The notes under the pieces were generated by a model. It had not been told where the DNA came from. It ran no database searches and saw only the letters and a program-made list of their open reading frames with translations. A stretch of 62,372 nucleotides of DNA from Desulfofundulus thermobenzoicus (GTDB taxonomy: Bacteria; Bacillota; Desulfotomaculia; Desulfotomaculales; Desulfovirgulaceae). Positions 17,207-26,182 of the stretch are shown in pieces. A program made the translations under genes and the position numbers. Each line of letters starts with the position of its first letter. Position 1 is the first letter of the stretch. The stretch lies in assembly GCF_009428905.1 (NCBI RefSeq), contig NZ_WHYR01000020.1, forward strand, positions 1-62,372, read 5' to 3'.

Positions 17207-17284
17207 ATCCTCAGATCCTTGTGCACCGAAAGGCTTCGGGGGCTGTTCGGCGCTCCTGCCAAAAGTAACCCGGCAAACCCTGCG

Positions 17285-17314
17285 AACCGGGTGGGTGATT
17301 CTCGCCCGGTTTTT
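17285..17314 (+). terminator. Rho-independent terminator of the 49-residue gene
   Basis: AACCGGG (17285-17291) pairs with CCCGGTT (17305-17311), followed by TTT on the plus strand. Confidence 0.65.
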
Positions 17315-17385
17315 CCCTTAAAAATTCCCCCTTGAAAAATAAAACACCGGCCGTCATAAACTTCCCAAATATGGTCCTGTTGGGG

Positions 17386-17391
17386 TATAAT
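17386..17391 (+). promoter_or_regulatory. Candidate -10 box of the MFS-deacetylase-ligase genes
   Basis: A perfect TATAAT lies 36 bp before the MFS start. The -35 at 17-bp spacing (TCCCAA) is poor, so activation or another sigma factor may be needed. Confidence 0.4.
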
Positions 17392-17426
17392 GATCTAAAT
17401 GCGACATCAGGGGGACAAAATGGTCA

Positions 17427-18602
17427 TTGCTGTTAGATAGAATTTCCATATATAACTGGGCTTTGCTAACCATTCTTTTTATCACGGAATTTGTGAGAGG
17501 AGCCTTTTACCTTTCCTTTTTAACCCTTTATGCGGTAAAATCACTGGGTCTCTCCCTTACCGTGGCCGGCTTTGCCACCTCGGTCCATTATTTTATGGAA
17601 ACTGTCTCCAAAACGGCCGCCGGCTGGCAATTCGACCGCCTGGGATGGAGAGTATTGCGGGCGGGATTGTTCACCTGCCTGTTCTCCCTGCTGGTTATGA
17701 AATGGTGGCCACAACCCCTGGTGCTCATCGTCTTTTCGGCATTGTTCGGTCTGGGTGTCTCCCCCATCTGGCTGGGAGTGATGAGCGAAGTGGCCCCGGT
17801 GGATTTACCCACCCGCTCCCAACGTATCGGCATGGTTTTTGCTGCCTGGCTGGCCGGCGGCGGTGCCGGATTGGTGACCATCAATTTTCTGCTCCAGTGG
17901 GGTTATGAGCTGGCCTTCACGGTGATTATCTCCCTCTGGCTTATCTCTCTGGGCCTCGCCTGGTTAATTCCGGGTGCGGAAAGAAGGCGTAAGCCGCTGA
18001 ACGACCAGGGCTTCCTTTTTGCCCTGCGCCGGTTAACCATCAATCCGGCGGTGACCCGGATCCTGCTCCCGGGCATGTTTTTACAAACCCTGGCGGCCGG
18101 TTTGTTGTTACCCATACTGCCGCTGTTCGCCCAGAACCAGCTGGGTTTAACCCATAACCAGTACGGATTTTTACTGCTCTCAGGGGGTGGGGCCGCGGTT
18201 CTTTCCCTGATTCCCATGGGTATGCTGGTGGGACGTATGCCCTTAAAGACACCCCTGGCCCTGGGATTCGGCCTATCCGCCCTATCCCTGGCCCTGTTCA
18301 GTACCAGTCACGGTCCGGCAGCCGCCTTTCCCCTGGCCGTACTCCTGGGGCTTTCTTACGCCGCAGTCCTGCCGGCCTGGAACACTTTACTGGCCCGCAT
18401 CATCCCCCCCGAACGCCAGGCCACGGGGTGGGGCGTCTTTGCCACAGTGGAAGGTTTCGGGGCTGCCCTGGGCCCTGCCCTGGGCAGCCTGGTGGCCCGG
18501 GCCGGAGGCATTACCGCCCCCCTGGTCCTGGCCACGGTGGTCTTGCTTTCGGTAGCGGTTTTTTATACCTTTTACCCGCTGGAAAAATTCTTCGTAAAAT
18601 AA
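17427..18602 (+). CDS. Major facilitator superfamily transporter
   Basis: A 391-residue integral membrane protein with about 12 predicted helices. The loop between helices 2 and 3 contains SKTAAGWQFDRLGWR, the MFS motif A variant (G-x-x-x-D-R-x-G-x-R). A second-half copy appears as GMLVGRMPLKTP. The substrate cannot be read from sequence; the layout is like drug or sugar efflux pumps. The start is TTG at 17427, with CAGGGGG somewhat distant upstream, so the N-terminus is not certain. The gene precedes a deacetylase-YkoP fusion by 26 bp and is probably in one transcription unit with it, which could hint at export of an envelope component. Confidence 0.82.
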   Translation: MLLDRISIYNWALLTILFITEFVRGAFYLSFLTLYAVKSLGLSLTVAGFATSVHYFMETVSKTAAGWQFDRLGWRVLRAGLFTCLFSLLVMKWWPQPLVLIVFSALFGLGVSPIWLGVMSEVAPVDLPTRSQRIGMVFAAWLAGGGAGLVTINFLLQWGYELAFTVIISLWLISLGLAWLIPGAERRRKPLNDQGFLFALRRLTINPAVTRILLPGMFLQTLAAGLLLPILPLFAQNQLGLTHNQYGFLLLSGGGAAVLSLIPMGMLVGRMPLKTPLALGFGLSALSLALFSTSHGPAAAFPLAVLLGLSYAAVLPAWNTLLARIIPPERQATGWGVFATVEGFGAALGPALGSLVARAGGITAPLVLATVVLLSVAVFYTFYPLEKFFVK

Positions 18603-18628
18603 CAATACCGGCAGAGAGAAGGATCCCC

Positions 18629-19963
18629 ATGACCGAATCCATGTTCAAGCTGCTCACTTTCCTGCTGGGTATTTACGCCTTGCTGCCCACCGCCCTGGCC
18701 CGCCTGTGTCATCTGGGAGTAATCTGGCAGGGAACCAGGGGAGGGGGAAAGGTGGCCGTCACCTTTGATGACGGACCGCATCCGGTTTATACACCGCGGG
18801 TGCTGGATATTTTAAAAGAGTTTAATGTACAGGCCTGCTTTTTTGTGCTGGGGGAAAAGGCCCGGGCCCATCCGGAACTGCTGGCCAGAATGATTGCCGA
18901 AGGCCATGAAGTGGCCAGCCACGGCTACCGGCACCAGTTCCCCTGGTTTTTGGGACCCCGGGCGGCAGCCCGGGAGATCAGGGAAGCCAACCGGGTGATC
19001 AGTGAAATAACCGGCCAGCCGCCCCGGCTTTACCGTCCACCCTGGGGATTGTTCAACCTCTTCTCCCTGTTCCACAGTTCCCTGAACGGCCAGAAGCTGG
19101 TGCTGTGGTCGTTTATGAGCTGGGATTGGGGCCGGCGGGCCACCCCCGCATCCATTACCCGGCAGGTACTGTCGCGGGTGCGGGACGGGGCCATCCTGGT
19201 TTTTCATGATAGCGATGACACACCGGGAGCGGCACCGGGCTCCCCGGAAAAAATGCTTCAGGCCCTTCCTTTGATTCTAAAGGAACTGCCCCAAAGGGGG
19301 TTGACCATCACCCCCCTGGCCGAACTGGAAGCCAGGCCGGGAAAGCCCCGCCCTAACTGGTTAAAACGTTTCTGGCAAAAAATTGATTTGCTGATTGTAC
19401 GTCTACTCAGGGTAGCGGACATCCCCATGAACGGGCGCCCCACCCTCTTTCGCCTGGCCAAACGTCGTTACCACGGAAAACCGCTGGTGCTGGACGACGG
19501 CACCGTGCTGCGCCCCCGGGATCCCATCGGAGAGCTGCATTTGAACAACGAAGTGCTTAAAGAGATCACCGGCCGGGGAAAGGACCCGGAACGCATCGCC
19601 CTGCTGACCATAAAGGAACTGAGGCGTTCCCTGCCGGCCCTGGCCCAGTGGATAAACAATTCCCCCCGTTTAAAAAACATCCGGGCAGTGGTGGGTTTAA
19701 CCATGCTTCACGCGGGGGTAAAACGCCTGGGTTTTTCCATCTTTGACCCGCCCGGGACCATCAAACGTCTGGCCGCCTGGTATCAAAGCTGGTTGCTGTC
19801 CCTTTATCACCCCGAAGGGAAAAAACGACTGGCGGGACACCGGGAAAAACTTTCCCCCAAGCTGGTGATCATGGGCCGGGAAGAGCTGCTGCGCCGCTAC
19901 CTGCCGGCGGAAAAGCAGGGGGTGAAAACCGGCCACTACCCCAACAAAGAAGAAAGTGCCTGA
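18629..19963 (+). CDS. Polysaccharide deacetylase fused to a YkoP-like domain
   Basis: A 444-residue protein with an N-terminal membrane helix (about 6-28), a NodB polysaccharide-deacetylase domain (about 42-230) and a C-terminal domain resembling B. subtilis YkoP (about 260-420). NodB motifs are intact: TFDDGPHP, SHGYRHQ with the two metal His, RPPWG, and LVFHDSDD. It should remove N-acetyl groups from a cell-envelope polysaccharide outside the membrane. The YkoP part has no known activity. The ATG at 18629 follows GAGAAGGA. The gene is flanked by an MFS transporter and an acyl-CoA synthetase on the same strand. Confidence 0.85.
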   Translation: MTESMFKLLTFLLGIYALLPTALARLCHLGVIWQGTRGGGKVAVTFDDGPHPVYTPRVLDILKEFNVQACFFVLGEKARAHPELLARMIAEGHEVASHGYRHQFPWFLGPRAAAREIREANRVISEITGQPPRLYRPPWGLFNLFSLFHSSLNGQKLVLWSFMSWDWGRRATPASITRQVLSRVRDGAILVFHDSDDTPGAAPGSPEKMLQALPLILKELPQRGLTITPLAELEARPGKPRPNWLKRFWQKIDLLIVRLLRVADIPMNGRPTLFRLAKRRYHGKPLVLDDGTVLRPRDPIGELHLNNEVLKEITGRGKDPERIALLTIKELRRSLPALAQWINNSPRLKNIRAVVGLTMLHAGVKRLGFSIFDPPGTIKRLAAWYQSWLLSLYHPEGKKRLAGHREKLSPKLVIMGREELLRRYLPAEKQGVKTGHYPNKEESA

Positions 19964-20051
19964 AAGTTTAGCAACCGGTGGAAGAAAGGGAAACCCGGCG
20001 GCAGGATTTTGCCGGCCGAAGAAGAATGTTTTTTTACAGGAGGTAATGGCG

Positions 20052-21602
20052 ATGAATCTGGCCGAAAAGCTAGCGGAAACAGGCCGGCTCTTCCCCGGTG
20101 GTGAAGCCCTGGTCCACGGCAGCCAGCGTGTCTCCTACGCCCGGTTGAACGATCAGGTAAACCGGCTGGCAAACGGGTTGAAAAAGCTGGGTTTGGAATC
20201 CGGCCACCGGGTACTGGTGGCCCTGGAAAACTGCCCCGAATTCGTCATTTCTTTTTACGCCATCATGGCCATCAGGGGGGTGGTGGTACCCGTTGATCCC
20301 TTTTACACCATTTATGAAGCAGCTGTGATTGCCAGGGACGCCACCCCGGAATTAATCATTTGCAATGCGCAAAATCTTTCCCTGTACCGGGAACTGGCCG
20401 GAGAGGTTTCCATACCCCGGGGAATTGTGGTCACCGGGCAGGAAATTAACCCGGCGGCCGATTATTCTTTCGAGCAAATACTGGCCGGGTCGTCACCCGC
20501 TCCGCCTCCCTTCCCGGCGGAGGAAAAACGGGATACGGTGGTGGAAATATTATACACCCCGGGCAATACCGGCAAACCAAAGGGGGTAATGTTAACCAAC
20601 CACAACCTGTACAGCAATGCCACAACCTTCGCCCGCTTTTGCCATCTAACGCCGGAGGACCGGTCCCTCCTGGTGGCGCCGGCCTATCATTCGGGCGCCC
20701 AAACCTGCCTGCTGCACGCATCCCTGGCTGCCGGGGCGACGGTGGTTATTCTGGAGCGCTGGCCGGGCCCCCGGGCAGTGCTGGAAACTATGGAGAAGGA
20801 GCGTATTACCTACTTTTTTGGCACCCCCACCATGTACAGCCTGCTGGTGAACTATCCGGAGGCCCACCGCTACAACCTTGATTCCTGGCGACTGGCCTAT
20901 GCCGGGGGCTCCCACCTCAGCCCACAATTGTTTTACGCTTTTTCAGAAAAATTTGGCTTAACCATTACTGAGGGCTATGGCCTGACCGAAACATCTCCGG
21001 TGGTCTGCAGCAATCCCGTGGACGGGCCGAAAAAACCGGGTTCTGTAGGGCCGGCCTTCCCCGGGGTTGAAGTGCAAATTGTGGATTACGAGGATGAACC
21101 GGTGCCCGCGGGACAGGTGGGGGAAATAATTGTCCGGGGCCCCAATGTGATGAAGGGCTATTTCAATCAGGAGGAGGAAACCCGGTGGGTAATGCGTAAC
21201 GGCTGGTTGCATACCGGAGACCTGGCATATATGGACGGAGATGGATATGTTTTCATTGTGGACCGGAAGAAGAATGTAATTATCCGGGGCGGAGTAAATA
21301 TAGATCCCCGGGAGGTGGAGGATGTCCTTTATCTACACCCCCACGTGTTTGACGTGGCGGTGGTGGGCGTGCCCGATCCGGTTATGGGTGAAGAGGTTAT
21401 GGCCTTTGTCATGCTCCGGGAAAATGCAGAGGTGGACGCGGAATCTTTAAAGGAATTTTGCGCCGGCCGGCTGGCTCCTTATAAAGTTCCGCGGCGGATC
21501 CAGTTTGTGGACGACCTGCCCAAAACCACGTCGGGCAAATTGCTTAAAAGGGAATTAAAGCGTATAATCGATCAACTCTATAATAACAATACCCCTTCTT
21601 GA
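20052..21602 (+). CDS. Long-chain fatty acid--CoA ligase (AMP-forming)
   Basis: A 516-residue ANL-superfamily enzyme that activates a carboxylic acid to its acyl-adenylate and then acyl-CoA. Visible motifs are the adenylation core GYGLTETSP, WLHTGDLAYMDGDGY, the hinge region VDRKKNVIIRGGVNIDP, and the catalytic-Lys motif PKTTSGKLLKREL. The phosphate-binding loop reads YTPGNTGKPKG instead of the usual YTSGTTGxPKG, with two substitutions at generally conserved positions. The ATG at 20052 follows AGGAGG with eight bases; an ATG six bases earlier is possible. The chain length of the substrate is not predictable. A terminator overlaps the stop codon. Confidence 0.88.
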   Translation: MNLAEKLAETGRLFPGGEALVHGSQRVSYARLNDQVNRLANGLKKLGLESGHRVLVALENCPEFVISFYAIMAIRGVVVPVDPFYTIYEAAVIARDATPELIICNAQNLSLYRELAGEVSIPRGIVVTGQEINPAADYSFEQILAGSSPAPPPFPAEEKRDTVVEILYTPGNTGKPKGVMLTNHNLYSNATTFARFCHLTPEDRSLLVAPAYHSGAQTCLLHASLAAGATVVILERWPGPRAVLETMEKERITYFFGTPTMYSLLVNYPEAHRYNLDSWRLAYAGGSHLSPQLFYAFSEKFGLTITEGYGLTETSPVVCSNPVDGPKKPGSVGPAFPGVEVQIVDYEDEPVPAGQVGEIIVRGPNVMKGYFNQEEETRWVMRNGWLHTGDLAYMDGDGYVFIVDRKKNVIIRGGVNIDPREVEDVLYLHPHVFDVAVVGVPDPVMGEEVMAFVMLRENAEVDAESLKEFCAGRLAPYKVPRRIQFVDDLPKTTSGKLLKRELKRIIDQLYNNNTPS

Positions 21603-21621
21603 AACGGAAGGGGTATTTCTT
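21589..21621 (+). terminator. Strong rho-independent terminator
   Basis: ATACCCCTTC pairs with GAAGGGGTAT around an 8-nt loop, followed by TTCTTTTT. The stem begins 11 bp before the last base of the ligase stop codon. Confidence 0.92.
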
Positions 21622-21770
21622 TTTGCTTCAGGTTGTCCACCCAAATTCACACAGCCACGGCCTGACAGCCCCAGGGCAGGCAATGCTACCGGACTGGCAG
21701 CGCTACCAATAAGGCATGACCTGGCACTATCCCATCACCTTTCTGCCGGGGTTTTACCGGGGCGTTACCA

Positions 21771-22919
21771 TCATCGCAACTGGGGCGGCTTTTCCGCCAG
21801 GGTCATGGGCACCTGGCGGATATTGCCCTTGCGAAAAATCTGCAAGACCATCCGCTGGCCCACTTTACTTTCCTGAATCAGCTTGGCCAGTTCATCGGGA
21901 TTGTTAACTTTCTGCCCGTTCACCTGCAGGATAACATCCCCCTGGGCCAAACCGGCGTTGGCGGCCGGGCTGCCGGGAATCACCCCGGCCACCAGTGCAC
22001 CGGAGGCTTCGGGCAGACCCAGATAAGCGGCAATTTCCTCGGTTACGGGCTGCATCTGCACTCCCAACCAGGGACGCTGGTTCTGTTTTTCATTCATGAG
22101 CTGGTCCAAAACTTCCTTGACCGTACTGGTGGGAATGGCGAAACCAATGCCCTGGGCCTGGGCCACTGCAGTGTTGATACCCACCACTTCACCATTGAGG
22201 TTCAACAACGGTCCGCCACTGTTACCCGGGTTAATGGAAGCGTCCGTTTGCAACAAATTTTTGTAGCGGCGGTTCTCCACCTGCACCGGGCGGCCCTTGG
22301 CGCTGATTACTCCCACGGTAACGGTATGATCCAGACCGAAGGGGTTACCAATGGCGATCACCCACTCCCCCACCCGAACCTTGTCGGAGTCGCCCATTTG
22401 CAGGGTGGACAGGGGTTTTCCAGCATCCACCTTCACCACCGCCAGGTCCAGGTCGTAATCGGCGCCGATAACCCTGGCCGGCAAAGGTTTGTCAAACCCT
22501 TGAATGGTGACGGTAACCCTCTGTGCCCCGTCAACCACATGATCGTTGGTCAGGATATACCCGTCCTGGGAAATGATAAACCCCGATCCCAGACCGTGTT
22601 CTTCCCGGGGCTGGGTTTGAAAACCAAAGGGGCTGCCAAAAAACTGCCGGAAAAAGGGGTCGTCAAAGAAGGGGTCCACCCGCCGGCCCTGGCTGACGGT
22701 GTAAGTATCGATTTTTACCACCGCCGGGCCGGCTTTGTCCACAATATCGGCCACCGTGCCGGGACCCACCCCGGGCATGGCCGCGGCCACCTGGGATCCG
22801 GGCACCTGGCCCTTTTGTCCGGAGAAGTCGTTAACCAGAAGACAACCGCCGGCAAACATCACCCCGGCGACAAAGGCAGCCAGGGCCACAAAGAGCAACG
22901 TTCGTTTCCATTTATGCAC
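21771..22919 (-). CDS. HtrA/DegP-like serine protease with PDZ domain
   Basis: A 382-residue membrane-anchored quality-control protease. Residues 8-28 form the signal anchor (a Cys at 26 in AGGC is a poor lipobox). A low-complexity Phe/Asp stretch precedes the trypsin-like domain with catalytic His127 (TNDHVVD), Asp158 (DLDLAVVK) and Ser234 (GNSGG). A single PDZ domain (about 285-375) includes GVQMQPVTEEIA and GLAQGDVILQVNGQ. It should degrade or refold damaged proteins on the outer face of the membrane. It is convergent with the acyl-CoA ligase and has its own promoter. Confidence 0.93.
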   Translation of the reverse strand: MHKWKRTLLFVALAAFVAGVMFAGGCLLVNDFSGQKGQVPGSQVAAAMPGVGPGTVADIVDKAGPAVVKIDTYTVSQGRRVDPFFDDPFFRQFFGSPFGFQTQPREEHGLGSGFIISQDGYILTNDHVVDGAQRVTVTIQGFDKPLPARVIGADYDLDLAVVKVDAGKPLSTLQMGDSDKVRVGEWVIAIGNPFGLDHTVTVGVISAKGRPVQVENRRYKNLLQTDASINPGNSGGPLLNLNGEVVGINTAVAQAQGIGFAIPTSTVKEVLDQLMNEKQNQRPWLGVQMQPVTEEIAAYLGLPEASGALVAGVIPGSPAANAGLAQGDVILQVNGQKVNNPDELAKLIQESKVGQRMVLQIFRKGNIRQVPMTLAEKPPQLR

Positions 22920-22974
22920 CCGTGCTCAGCTCCTTTCCTTCCTCAATCTCTTTTTTGTCGGAACACCTTGAATG

Positions 22975-23003
22975 ATCATAGCAAAAGCTATAAGGGCTGC
23001 CAA
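22975..23003 (-). promoter_or_regulatory. Sigma-A promoter of the HtrA gene
   Basis: TTGGCA (22998-23003), 17-bp spacer, TATGAT (22975-22980) on the minus strand, 56 bp before the ATG. Confidence 0.75.
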
Positions 23004-23114
23004 GGACAATTACTTAACTTATCTAAGCATTTATCCCCGTTTTTCCTTTCTTTTTTTCGCCGGGCAGCAGAGGCCAGTCCTTTCCGGCATCAGGCTTTCG
23101 CTCACACAAAAAAC

Positions 23115-23134
23115 ACGACCGGTAGCCCGGCCGT
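23115..23134 (-). terminator. Rho-independent terminator of the amidase gene
   Basis: On the minus strand ACGGCCGG-GCTA-CCGGTCGT (one G-T pair) is followed by GTTTTTTGTG. It lies 32 bp after the amidase stop. Confidence 0.75.
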
Positions 23135-23165
23135 AGCCCCTTCCCTCAGCCCCCTGCACCCCCAC

Positions 23166-23873
23166 CTAACCTTTATCACCGGCCTTCTGATTATTTTGTT
23201 CCCACCGGTCCAGCAACCTGTTCATCACTGCCGCAAACTCACCCCAGGTGACAAAGGCGTCGGGGGCGTGTTCATCAACAATCAACCCCCGCTCCCGCAG
23301 GCGGGCAATTTCTCCGGCCGGGTCCCAACCGGTGTTTTTCTTTAAGCCCAGGGTCTGCACCAGACCGGAAACAATGACCCCGGCCAGTTCACGTAAAAAG
23401 GTTGCGTCGGCCAGACAGGCAGCATCCCGGGGGTTATCGATAAACAGGTTTTCCAGAAGCACCGCCGGCATGGCGGTCTCCCGCAAAACCAGGAAATTGG
23501 CCCTTTTCAGCCCCCGGTCGGGAAACCCCTTCTGAATGTAAAAATCGGCTACCCGGGCGTGCAGCGCACCGGCCAGTGACCGGGTTTCCGGAGTTGCCTC
23601 CGGGTGGATATAACTTTCAAAGCCGCTGCCCCCGCCGGCGTTAACATGGAGGGAGCAAAAAAAGTCCGCCTGGAGATCGTTGGCCAGTTTGGCCCGGGCA
23701 GCCAGGGAAACAGCCACATCCCCTTCTCTGGTGGATATTACTTCCACCTGATAATCCCCCAGCAGGGATATTACCTCTTTAGCCAGGGCCAGCACCAAAT
23801 CCTTTTCCCGCAAACCGTTCCCCACCGCTCCGGAATCCTGCCCGCCGTGACCCGGATCCAGAATTATGCGCAT
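23166..23873 (-). CDS. N-acetylmuramoyl-L-alanine amidase (Amidase_3, CwlD-like)
   Basis: A zinc amidase that cleaves the bond between muramic acid and the stem peptide. The zinc ligands are His9 (LDPGHGGQDSG), Glu23 (GLREKDL) and His76 (SLHVNAG), and the catalytic Glu is in VLLENLFIDN. There is no signal peptide, although family members normally act outside the membrane, so it may be released in the mother cell or at lysis. After the catalytic domain (about 1-180) a 45-residue tail, WDPAGEIARLRERGLI and TWGEFAAVMNRLL, resembles one S-layer-homology repeat, which could target it to the wall. 235 residues in all. Confidence 0.85.
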   Translation of the reverse strand: MRIILDPGHGGQDSGAVGNGLREKDLVLALAKEVISLLGDYQVEVISTREGDVAVSLAARAKLANDLQADFFCSLHVNAGGGSGFESYIHPEATPETRSLAGALHARVADFYIQKGFPDRGLKRANFLVLRETAMPAVLLENLFIDNPRDAACLADATFLRELAGVIVSGLVQTLGLKKNTGWDPAGEIARLRERGLIVDEHAPDAFVTWGEFAAVMNRLLDRWEQNNQKAGDKG

Positions 23874-24307
23874 GGTCCGCCGGCCCCCCCTGGAACCGGC
23901 CTCACCTCCTTGAAAATGGTTGCCGGTCGTCTTCAGTTTAGTTTATGCACCGCTAAAACCGGAGGATACTTTCCCCTTACCAAACAAATGTTCTCTTGTC
24001 AGAGATTATACAGTTTTTTTAAATCCCGGTCAAGGCGTTTATAAATATTGGAAATCGATTTATAAAAAACGGCTCCCCAAATTCGGGGCGCCGGTTTAAA
24101 CGGCCACAGGTTGAATAAAAGGGCAACCCAACCCGCTCAATGCACAGCTTTGTTCCGCTCCCTTCGCCCATCGCGGCAGGGAGAAAAGGGAACCGGTTCA
24201 GGTCCTTAAGTGGATGGCCATGGATTACTGCTTTTTGCTGTTTATATCTCCCGATGCAAGGATGGCCAGAAGCCCATCCTGATGCGACCGGCGTGTTTTT
24301 ATGCCGT
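23874..24307. other. Intergenic region between amidase and paaK, 434 bp
   Basis: It contains the amidase promoter region (on the minus strand, upstream of 23873), a terminator at 24070-24093, and a diverged 25-bp direct duplication of the paaK 3' end: CTGTTTATATCTCCCGATG near 24238 resembles CCGTTTATACCTCCCGGTA near 24303. No gene is supported. Confidence 0.5.
24070..24093 (-). terminator. Rho-independent terminator of iorA-iorB-paaK
   Basis: CGGC-T-CCCC and GGGG-C-GCCG pair with one mismatch, followed on the minus strand by GTTTTTTAT. It lies about 215 bp downstream of the paaK stop. Confidence 0.7.
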
Positions 24308-25591
24308 TTATACCTCCCGGTAGTCGAAAACCCGCCGGCTCTTCTTTTCACTGCGGGGCAGGGAACCCTGGGGCAGGGCTTCCACATCGCAGGAAACACC
24401 AATGCGGCTCTTGATGGTACGCCGGCAGTCCGTGGCCACTTCCCCGGGGTCCCAGCCGGGCAGGGCCTCCACCTTCACCAGCATATGATCCCGCGCCCCT
24501 TCCCGGGTAAGAATTATTTGATATTCGCTGCCCGCCCCGGGAAGACTTTTGAGCACGTCATCAATTTGCCCGGGATAAATATTCACTCCCTTTACCTTGA
24601 TGCGGTCATCGGTCCGCCCCAGAACCCGTTCAATCATGGGGTAGTTCGACCCGCAGGCACAGGCCCGGGGCAGAATCCGGCTGATGTCCCGGGTACGGTA
24701 GCGCAAAAGGGGCATCCCTTCCTTGGTCAGGGTGGTAATTACCAGTTCCCCTTCCTCTCCCACGGGCAACTGCCGGCCCGTCTGGGGATCAATCACTTCA
24801 AAAAGCAGGTGATCGCTCCAGAAGTGCAGTCCCTGGTGCATGGGACAGTCAATGGCAATGCCCGGACCGTAAATTTCCGTTAAACCGTAAATATCAAAGG
24901 AATCTATGCCCAGGCTTTCTTCTATGCGCCGGCGCATTTTATCCCCCCAGCGCTCGGAACCGAAGATACCCAGGCGCAGGCTGACGCGGGATTGCAACTG
25001 GCGGCGTTCAATTTCCTCGGCCAGCAACAGGCCGTAGGAAGAAGTGCCAATGAGTACGGTGGTATGTAAATCCAGCATCATTTCCAGCTGTTTTTCCGTA
25101 TTGCCCGGGCCGGTGGGTATGGCCATGGCCCCCAATCGCTCCACCCCGGCCTGAAAACCGATGCCGGCCGTCCACAGGCCGTAGCCCGGTGTCACCTGCA
25201 CCCGGTCCCGGGGGGTGACGCCCACCATGGCCAGGCAGCGGTGCATCATTTCCGCCCAAACGGCCACGTCATTACGGGTATAGGGCACAATGATGGGCTT
25301 GCCGGTGGTGCCGGAAGAGGAGTGGATGCGCACCACTTCTTCCTCGGGAACGGCCATGAGCCCCAGGGGGTAGGCGGTGCGCAGTTCCTCCTTGGTGGTA
25401 AAGGGTACATACTCCAGATCGGCCAGGGTTTGGATATCCTCCGGCCTGATGTTGGCCTCATCCAGCTTTTGCCGGTAAAAGGGGGAATTGCGGTAAATAC
25501 GCCGGACCAGGTCCCGGAGCATGATTTCCTGCTGCTTGAACAGGCGCTCAAAGTCAAATGATTCCTCAAACAGCGGTGCGGGTAAAGACAC
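24308..25591 (-). CDS. paaK: Phenylacetate--CoA ligase family protein
   Basis: A 427-residue AMP-forming aryl-CoA ligase. It has the ATP loop SSSGTTGKPIIVPYT, the adenylate motif IYGLTEIYGPG, YRTRDISRIL and the C-terminal ACACGSNYPMIERVLGRTDD with RIKVKGVNIYP. Directly downstream of iorAB it fits the standard scheme in which aryl pyruvates are oxidatively decarboxylated to aryl-CoA and the ligase interconverts aryl-acetate and its CoA ester. It could give ATP by substrate-level phosphorylation or feed aryl-acetates into the pathway; direction is not known. The start is GTG at 25591, which abuts the iorB stop. Confidence 0.92.
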   Translation of the reverse strand: MSLPAPLFEESFDFERLFKQQEIMLRDLVRRIYRNSPFYRQKLDEANIRPEDIQTLADLEYVPFTTKEELRTAYPLGLMAVPEEEVVRIHSSSGTTGKPIIVPYTRNDVAVWAEMMHRCLAMVGVTPRDRVQVTPGYGLWTAGIGFQAGVERLGAMAIPTGPGNTEKQLEMMLDLHTTVLIGTSSYGLLLAEEIERRQLQSRVSLRLGIFGSERWGDKMRRRIEESLGIDSFDIYGLTEIYGPGIAIDCPMHQGLHFWSDHLLFEVIDPQTGRQLPVGEEGELVITTLTKEGMPLLRYRTRDISRILPRACACGSNYPMIERVLGRTDDRIKVKGVNIYPGQIDDVLKSLPGAGSEYQIILTREGARDHMLVKVEALPGWDPGEVATDCRRTIKSRIGVSCDVEALPQGSLPRSEKKSRRVFDYREV

Positions 25592-26182
25592 TTAATTCAC
25601 CCCCAAAATTTCGTAACCCAGCCTGAAGGCACGGCGGTTGGTTTCCCGCAAAGATTCCGGCAATGAATCCAGGAGTACTCTCAGCAAATGTTCTCCGGAA
25701 AAGGGCAATAGCTTTAAAGATGCCAGCGCCCCAAGCATGACCGTATTCAAAGTTTTGGCATTTCCCGCCCTTTGGGCCAGGGCCGGGGCATCAAAGGCAT
25801 AAAGGGAGGGAACCGCAGAGCGCAGGTAGGCCAGCACAGCCCCGGCATCATACCGGCAGAGCCCCAGGGCGGCTGTAACCGGCACCACGGGGGCGGAACT
25901 GGTGATCACCACGCCCCCGGGCTTTAATTTGCAGAGGGCCCGGGCCGCCTCGGAAGGCTCAAAACCCAGCAGCACATCGGCCGAACCGTCGGGAATCAAG
26001 GGACCGGCGGGCTGCCGTCCCATGCGCACCTGGCTCATGACCACCCCTTCCCGCTGGGCCATGCCGATCATTTCGGAAGTGAAAACCGCCAGACCGGCCT
26101 CCATGGCCGCCCGGGCAAGCAAACGGGAAGCCAGCACATTTCCCTGTCCACCCACACCGGTAATGACAATGTCGCAGTTCAT
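25592..26182 (-). CDS. iorB: Indolepyruvate ferredoxin oxidoreductase, beta subunit
   Basis: The 196-residue gamma-type domain of the 2-oxoacid:ferredoxin oxidoreductase superfamily. It opens DIVITGVGGQGNVLASRLLA and has TSEMIGMAQREGVVMSQVR, both typical of IorB. It pairs with IorA to oxidise indolepyruvate and other aryl pyruvates to aryl-CoA, passing electrons to ferredoxin. The ATG at 26182 overlaps the iorA stop in an ATGA arrangement, a sign of translational coupling. Confidence 0.95.
   Translation of the reverse strand: MNCDIVITGVGGQGNVLASRLLARAAMEAGLAVFTSEMIGMAQREGVVMSQVRMGRQPAGPLIPDGSADVLLGFEPSEAARALCKLKPGGVVITSSAPVVPVTAALGLCRYDAGAVLAYLRSAVPSLYAFDAPALAQRAGNAKTLNTVMLGALASLKLLPFSGEHLLRVLLDSLPESLRETNRRAFRLGYEILGVN

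Noticed and set aside
22248..23345. 365-codon plus frame
   Set aside because: Antisense to HtrA and the amidase; His/Gln-rich shadow.
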